From NCBI RefSeq assembly GCF_000756655.1, contig NZ_ARXU01000007.1, forward strand, positions 1 through 64,000: 64,000 nucleotides of DNA, in the 5' to 3' direction. The translations under genes and the position numbers were made by a program. How positions within the stretch are numbered: the first letter of the stretch is position 1; every line of letters starts with the position of its first letter. Positions 59,876 through 64,000 of the stretch are shown one piece after another. The stretch is from Alcanivorax jadensis T9 (GTDB lineage: Bacteria; Pseudomonadota; Gammaproteobacteria; Pseudomonadales; Alcanivoracaceae). The notes beneath the pieces were generated by a model that saw nothing but the letters and a program-made list of their open reading frames with translations, was not told where the DNA came from and ran no database searches.

Positions 59876-60036
59876 ATTGACAGTTGATAGTGGACAGTTG
59901 ACAGCTACGCGATAAAGGCACTTGGTTCTGAAGCCCTTTGAGGGCCGCGCCCAAACTTTAAACGCAGCCTCAGACATTGCAGATAAAGACAGGATTCCCC
60001 GCGACGCTGTCAACTGTCCACTATCAACTGTCAACT
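59876..60036. repeat. Heptad inverted-repeat element after lptB
   Basis: The left arm 59876-59905 contains CAGTTGA, TAGTGGA and CAGTTGA and starts four bases after the lptB stop. The right arm 60007-60036 is its almost perfect reverse complement. The middle has a decayed version of the GGGCCGCGCCCAA core seen at 25 and 48 kb. Confidence 0.85.
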
Positions 60037-60134
60037 TTGCTCTCTAGCACACAACCATCATTGGCACAAATATTGCTTGCCTTATGCATAGGCTGTTATT
60101 CTCGTGTTTTGGGGATGACATCAGCCTGAGCAGT

Positions 60135-61601
60135 ATGAAGCCAAGCCTACAACTACAAATCGGCCAGCAGCTGACCATGACACCGCAGCTGCAGCAGGCC
60201 ATTCGCCTCTTGCAGCTATCCACGCTGGACTTGCGTCAGGAGATTCAGCAGGCAGTGGAAAGCAATCCGTTGCTGGAGCTGGCTGATGATTTCGGTGACG
60301 AATCCCTGCCTGACGCTGACGAAGAACGTCAGGACGAACAGGAGCTGGATACCGAGCGTGACGACGCTCTGGAAGAGTTCGTGGACGACGAACCCGGCAT
60401 CGAAACGGAATGGGACGATGTCTATTCCGGCCAGACCAGCAGTGCCTCCAGCGCCCTCCCCGACGATGCCGACGACTGGCAACAACGCCATAGCATTGCC
60501 GGCAATCTTCAGGACCACCTGCTCTGGCAACTGAATCTGACCCCCATGAGCGATGTAGACCGCATTATCGCCATGACCATCATCGAGTCCCTGGACGATC
60601 GCGGCTACCTGACCGTCACCGTGGACGAGATCGTAGCGATGATGAACGCCCAGGATGACCTGCTCACCGAAGGCGACGAACTGGAAGCCGATGAAGTACT
60701 GGCAGTTCAGCACCGCCTGCAGCAATTCGATCCGGTAGGGGTCGCCAGCCTGGATCTGGCCGACTGCCTGCGGGTGCAGTTGCGCCAACTCCCCACAGAC
60801 ACTCCCTTTCTGGACTATGCCCTGGCCCTGCTGGGGCATCTCGCGCTGCTGGAAAAGCACGACTACGCCGCCCTGCGCCGGGTACTGCAGATCAGCGAAG
60901 AAAACCTGCTCGACGCGCTCTCGCTGCTGCGCACCCTGGACCCGGCACCCGGCGAACAGATCGGTGAAAGCCAGGTGGATTACGCGGTGCCGGACGTGAT
61001 TGTGCGCCAGCACCAGGGACGCTGGCAGGTCAGCCTGAATGAGGAAGTGCTGCCCAAGGTCAACCTGCAGCAGCAGTACGCCTCCATGGCCCGCAAGGCC
61101 GGTGGCGAGGATGGTCAGTACCTGCGCAACTGCGTGCAGGAGGCCAAGTGGTTCATCAAGAGCCTCCAAAGCCGCCACGACACCCTGCTGAAGGTGGCCA
61201 CCCGCATCGTTGAAGTTCAACAAGACTTCTTTGACTATGGCGAGGAGGCAATGAAACCGCTGGTTCTGGCCGAGATTGCTGATGCCGTCGAGATGCACGA
61301 ATCGACCATCAGTCGGGTCACCAACCAGAAATACATGATGACACCCCGCGGCGTCTTTGAGCTCAAGTATTTCTTCTCCAGCCACGTGGGAACAGACGGC
61401 GGCGGTGAGTGTTCCTCCACCGCTATTCGTGCCATTATTAAGAAGCTGGTCGCTGCCGAGAATCCCCGCAAGCCGCTTAGCGACAACAAGCTGGCTAGCT
61501 TGTTGAACGAGCAGGGGATCAACGTGGCGCGCCGGACAGTCGCCAAGTATCGTGAGGCGATGAGAATACCGTCATCCAGCGCCCGCAAGCGTTTGGTGTA
61601 G
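60135..61601 (+). CDS. rpoN: RNA polymerase sigma-54 factor RpoN
   Basis: 488 residues. Region I is rich in Q and L (MKPSLQLQIGQQLTMTPQLQQAIRLLQ), an acidic region II follows (about 55-110), then the core-binding region, and the RpoN box ARRTVAKYRE near the C-terminus. Reads -24/-12 promoters with enhancer-binding proteins. ATG at 60135 fits the family start; a longer frame from 60084 is unlikely. Followed by hpf, ptsN, rapZ and ptsO, the standard rpoN cluster. Confidence 0.97.
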   Translation: MKPSLQLQIGQQLTMTPQLQQAIRLLQLSTLDLRQEIQQAVESNPLLELADDFGDESLPDADEERQDEQELDTERDDALEEFVDDEPGIETEWDDVYSGQTSSASSALPDDADDWQQRHSIAGNLQDHLLWQLNLTPMSDVDRIIAMTIIESLDDRGYLTVTVDEIVAMMNAQDDLLTEGDELEADEVLAVQHRLQQFDPVGVASLDLADCLRVQLRQLPTDTPFLDYALALLGHLALLEKHDYAALRRVLQISEENLLDALSLLRTLDPAPGEQIGESQVDYAVPDVIVRQHQGRWQVSLNEEVLPKVNLQQQYASMARKAGGEDGQYLRNCVQEAKWFIKSLQSRHDTLLKVATRIVEVQQDFFDYGEEAMKPLVLAEIADAVEMHESTISRVTNQKYMMTPRGVFELKYFFSSHVGTDGGGECSSTAIRAIIKKLVAAENPRKPLSDNKLASLLNEQGINVARRTVAKYREAMRIPSSSARKRLV

Positions 61602-61640
61602 GCGCCGGGACGGCCCAACGAGCAGGTAAAGGAGTCAGCC

Positions 61641-61943
61641 ATGCAAATTAATATCAGCGGTCATCACCTGGAAATTACCGATGCTTTGCGAGCCTACGTA
61701 GGAGACAAATTCTCCCGTCTTGAACGGCATTTCGACCAGATTACCAGTGTCCAGGTGATTCTTTCTCCGGAACCCAAAACCCACAAGGCAGAATCCACCA
61801 TCCATATTTCCGGGGCCGACGTCTTCGCCACCGCTGAAGCAGTGGACATGTACGCTGCCATCGACAAGCTGACTGACAAGCTCGACCGCCAGATCCTCAA
61901 ACACAAGGAAAAGGCTGTCAGCCACAAGCACGGCGGCCACTGA
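61641..61943 (+). CDS. hpf: Ribosome hibernation promoting factor HPF
   Basis: 100 residues, short type (MQINISGHHLEITDALRAYVGDKFSRLERHF; AAIDKLTDKLDRQILKHKEK). Binds 30S subunits and helps form 100S dimers in stationary phase. AAAGGAG precedes the ATG. Confidence 0.95.
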   Translation: MQINISGHHLEITDALRAYVGDKFSRLERHFDQITSVQVILSPEPKTHKAESTIHISGADVFATAEAVDMYAAIDKLTDKLDRQILKHKEKAVSHKHGGH

Positions 61944-61959
61944 ACCCAAAGCGACAATT

Positions 61960-62433
61960 ATGCGAGTTCGCGAACTACTCACCGAAGCACGCACCCATAG
62001 CGAGGTGCAGGCCAGCAGCAAGAAACAGCTGCTGGACCAGGTTGCGCAGCTGGCCGCGGCCGGCTGCGACAGCCTCAACGAACAGGAGGTCTTCGATGCC
62101 TTGGTAGCCCGGGAAAAGCTGGGCTCCACGGGCATCGGTGAAGGCATCGCCATTCCTCACTGCCGTCTTGGTCACTGCCAGCAACCCATCGGGCTGCTGC
62201 TGAAACTGTCTACCCCCATCGATTTCGACGCCGTTGACGGTCGTCCGGTAGATCTGGTTTTTGTGCTGCTGGTTCCCCAGGAAAACCCTGAACAGCACCT
62301 GAAAACCCTCAGCCACCTGGCTTCCCTGTTCAACGACGACGATTACCGTGACGAACTGCGATTGAGCAAGAACGATCATCACCTTTATCACACCGCCGTG
62401 GAATCCGAAGCGGAGCTGCGACTGGCATCATGA
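61960..62433 (+). CDS. ptsN: PTS IIA-like nitrogen regulatory protein PtsN
   Basis: 157 residues, an EIIA-Ntr domain with the phosphorylated His67 in GIAIPHCRLGH. Part of the PtsP-PtsO-PtsN phosphorelay that affects potassium, nitrogen and carbon regulation. 16 bases after hpf. Confidence 0.96.
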   Translation: MRVRELLTEARTHSEVQASSKKQLLDQVAQLAAAGCDSLNEQEVFDALVAREKLGSTGIGEGIAIPHCRLGHCQQPIGLLLKLSTPIDFDAVDGRPVDLVFVLLVPQENPEQHLKTLSHLASLFNDDDYRDELRLSKNDHHLYHTAVESEAELRLAS

Positions 62434-62530
62434 AGGAACGCAACACACTTTCAGGCATCACCCGGGATATCCCCTCGTCTATCAATTTTGCGTGTCAACG
62501 TGCGGCAAATAGCATGCAAGCGGTGCAACC

Positions 62531-63382
62531 ATGAAACTCACCATCATCAGCGGCCGATCCGGCTCGGGGAAAACCACCGCCCTGCAAGCCATGGAAGACC
62601 AGAACTACTACTGCGTCGACAATCTGCCGGTGGGCATGCTCCCGACACTGGCGGAGCAGCTTGATCAGGGTGAGCTACCCATAGAACGAGCGGCAGTAGG
62701 CATTGATGCCCGCAACCTGCCCACCCAGTTGCTGGCCTTTGATGCCATCCTTGATGCACTACACCAGCAGCAGGTAAAGACCGAAATTATTTACCTGGAT
62801 GCGGACGACAGCACTCTGCTGAAGCGCTTCAGCGCCACCCGGCGGCGTCACCCGCTGGGCGCCCAGCAGGGCTCCGTGGAGGCAGCCATTCAGCATGAGC
62901 GGGAATTGCTCTCCAATATCCGCCTGCGTGCCGACCTGGTGATCGACACCAGCAACTATGACGTTCACAGCCTGCGCAACCTGATGCGCGAGCGGGTAGC
63001 CAATCGCAGCGCGGCCCTGTCCCTGCAACTGGAATCCTTCGGGTTCAAGAACGGCTTGCCCAACGATGCCGATCTGGTGTTTGACGTGCGAGTACTGCCC
63101 AACCCGCACTGGCGGGCCGACCTGCGGCCCTTTACCGGCCGCGATGACGCCATCATCGATTTCCTCCAGCAGCACCAGGCCAGCCACGACATGCTTGATG
63201 ACATTCATCATTTCGTAAAACGCTGGCTGCCGGCGTTTGCTGACAGCGATCGCAGCTATGTGACGGTCGCCATCGGCTGCACCGGTGGCCGCCATCGTTC
63301 GGTATTCATTACCGAGCAACTGGCAAAACGGCTACGCAATGAGGGCACCACCCTTCAGGTCCGCCACCGCGAACTGGATTAG
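62531..63382 (+). CDS. rapZ: RNase adapter protein RapZ
   Basis: 283 residues: N-terminal kinase-like domain with Walker A SGRSGSGKTTAL (7-18) and DADDSTLLKRFSATRRRHPL; C-terminal domain with CTGGRHRSVFI, the RNA and metabolite binding segment. In E. coli it directs RNase E to the GlmZ sRNA to control GlmS; whether that holds here is not shown. 97 bases after ptsN. Confidence 0.96.
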   Translation: MKLTIISGRSGSGKTTALQAMEDQNYYCVDNLPVGMLPTLAEQLDQGELPIERAAVGIDARNLPTQLLAFDAILDALHQQQVKTEIIYLDADDSTLLKRFSATRRRHPLGAQQGSVEAAIQHERELLSNIRLRADLVIDTSNYDVHSLRNLMRERVANRSAALSLQLESFGFKNGLPNDADLVFDVRVLPNPHWRADLRPFTGRDDAIIDFLQQHQASHDMLDDIHHFVKRWLPAFADSDRSYVTVAIGCTGGRHRSVFITEQLAKRLRNEGTTLQVRHRELD

Positions 63383-63396
63383 GCTTCCACCACTCA

Positions 63397-63666
63397 ATGA
63401 TCGAAAAGCAACTGGATATCATCAACAAGCTTGGCCTGCATGCCCGTGCTGCCGCCAAGGTGGTCAGCGTGGCCTCACGCTATGAAAGCCGCATTCACGT
63501 CATTCACAACGGCAACCCCATCGACGCCAAAAGCATCATGGGGTTGTTGATGCTTGGCGCCGCCAAGGGCACCAGCGTTACCTTTCAGGTTGACGGCAAC
63601 GATGAAACCGCCGCCATGGAAGAACTCACCGATCTGTTCGGCCGCCGCTTTGACGAAGAAGAATGA
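63397..63666 (+). CDS. ptsO: Phosphocarrier protein NPr (PtsO)
   Basis: 89 residues, HPr-like fold with the phospho-accepting His15 in KLGLHARAAAKVV and SKS-like DAKSIMGLLML. Passes phosphate from PtsP to PtsN. Ends the rpoN cluster, followed by a heptad inverted repeat. Confidence 0.96.
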   Translation: MIEKQLDIINKLGLHARAAAKVVSVASRYESRIHVIHNGNPIDAKSIMGLLMLGAAKGTSVTFQVDGNDETAAMEELTDLFGRRFDEEE

Positions 63667-63671
63667 AAAAA

Positions 63672-63766
63672 CAGTTGATAGTTGATAGTTGACAGTTAAC
63701 AGTTAGGGGCTCGCTCGCGGCCAGCCTGTTTTTAGCTGTCCACTGTCAACTATCACCTGTCAACTG
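63672..63766. repeat. Heptad inverted-repeat element after ptsO
   Basis: Left arm: CAGTTGA, TAGTTGA, TAGTTGA, CAGTTAA, CAGTTAG from 63672, five bases after the ptsO stop. Right arm 63734-63766 reads CAGTTGA, CAGGTGA, TAGTTGA, CAGTGGA on the other strand. The core is GC-rich and shorter than in the other copies. It ends 12 bases before mgtE and so forms part of its leader. Confidence 0.82.
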
Positions 63767-63778
63767 CCTGTCCTATTT

Positions 63779-64000
63779 ATGCCCGCCGATACCAGCCGTA
63801 GCCAACAGCACCACAAAATCATCAACCGCGCCTTGTCCAGCGGCACCTATACCCAGGTCCGTCAGCTGTTCAATAATCTGCCCGGTGCTGAGGCGGCGCA
63901 TTTGCTGGAATCGTTCCCTCCCCGGGAACGGGAAATTCTCTGGCAACTGCTGAGCAAGGATCAGGAAAGCGAGGTCCTCCAGTATCTGGGCGAGGAAGTG
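63779..64000 (+). CDS. mgtE: Magnesium transporter MgtE, N-terminal part
   Basis: The first 74 codons of a frame that runs off the right edge. The segment INRALSSGTYTQVRQLFNNL, AAHLLESFPPREREILWQLLS and EVLQYLGEEV fits the helical MgtE N domain that senses Mg2+. MgtE follows ptsO in some relatives. Channel helices are outside the window, so the call rests on this domain only. Confidence 0.8.
   Translation, partial: MPADTSRSQQHHKIINRALSSGTYTQVRQLFNNLPGAEAAHLLESFPPREREILWQLLSKDQESEVLQYLGEEV

Overview
The window is a stretch of chromosome from a GC-rich, aerobic, Gram-negative gammaproteobacterium. Gene content and order (argJ-secA-M23 peptidase-dciA-lpxC-ftsZ...mraZ, rnpB, rsmI-lpoA-yraN, sspAB-petABC-rpsI-rplM, zapE, zapG, algW-hisCDG-murA-ibaG-mlaC, kdsDC-lptCAB-rpoN-hpf-ptsN-rapZ-ptsO) closely follow the Pseudomonas layout as I recall it. 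A FadL-type fatty-acid/hydrocarbon porin beside an acyl-CoA dehydrogenase, and the style of the intergenic repeats, suggest a marine hydrocarbon-using genus such as Alcanivorax. The genus is inferred from memory and was not tested.

Region 1 (1-25 kb), almost all on the minus strand, is the division and cell wall (dcw) cluster. It is read mraZ-rsmH-ftsL-ftsI-murE-murF-mraY-murD-ftsW-murG-murC-ddlB-ftsQ-ftsA-ftsZ-lpxC, with most neighbours overlapping by 1-11 bp. Three 10-bp-spaced MraZ boxes lie upstream of mraZ. Downstream come dciA on the opposite strand, an M23 peptidase, secA and argJ. The rsmH frame is broken about 235 codons in, and the shifted frame runs straight into ftsL. Upstream of mraZ lie a stand-alone diiron metallo-beta-lactamase-fold protein and the RNase P RNA.

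Region 2 (25-36 kb) holds rsmI, the plus-strand envelope set lpoA-yraN-gmhA/diaA-dolP, then minus-strand sspA-sspB, the cytochrome bc1 operon petA-petB-petC and rplM-rpsI. A 335-bp perfect heptamer array (47 full copies) sits exactly between two convergent terminators at 29.9-30.2 kb.

Region 3 (35-48 kb) is the most accessory part. It holds an aldo/keto reductase; a TetR regulator overlapping a retinol-reductase/phytoene-desaturase-like flavoenzyme and an SGNH hydrolase; fadL and an acyl-CoA dehydrogenase; zapE; an alpha/beta hydrolase; zapG; a lipid/diacylglycerol kinase; a Nif3 protein; and the periplasmic protease AlgW/DegS.

Region 4 (48-64 kb) has a DUF4139 protein, hisG-hisD-hisC, murA, ibaG and mlaC on the minus strand. 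No mlaFEDB is adjacent. On the plus strand are the Kdo/LPS-export genes kdsD-kdsC-lptC-lptA-lptB, then rpoN, hpf, ptsN, rapZ, ptsO and the start of mgtE.

Most intergenic gaps carry structured repeats. The commonest design is two arms of degenerate 7-bp (in the his operon 9-bp) repeats in inverted orientation around a hairpin. Arms usually begin within a few bases of a stop codon. There are also two REP-like elements and one nested-palindrome, MITE-like element. I saw no tRNA, rRNA, CRISPR array, prophage or transposase gene.
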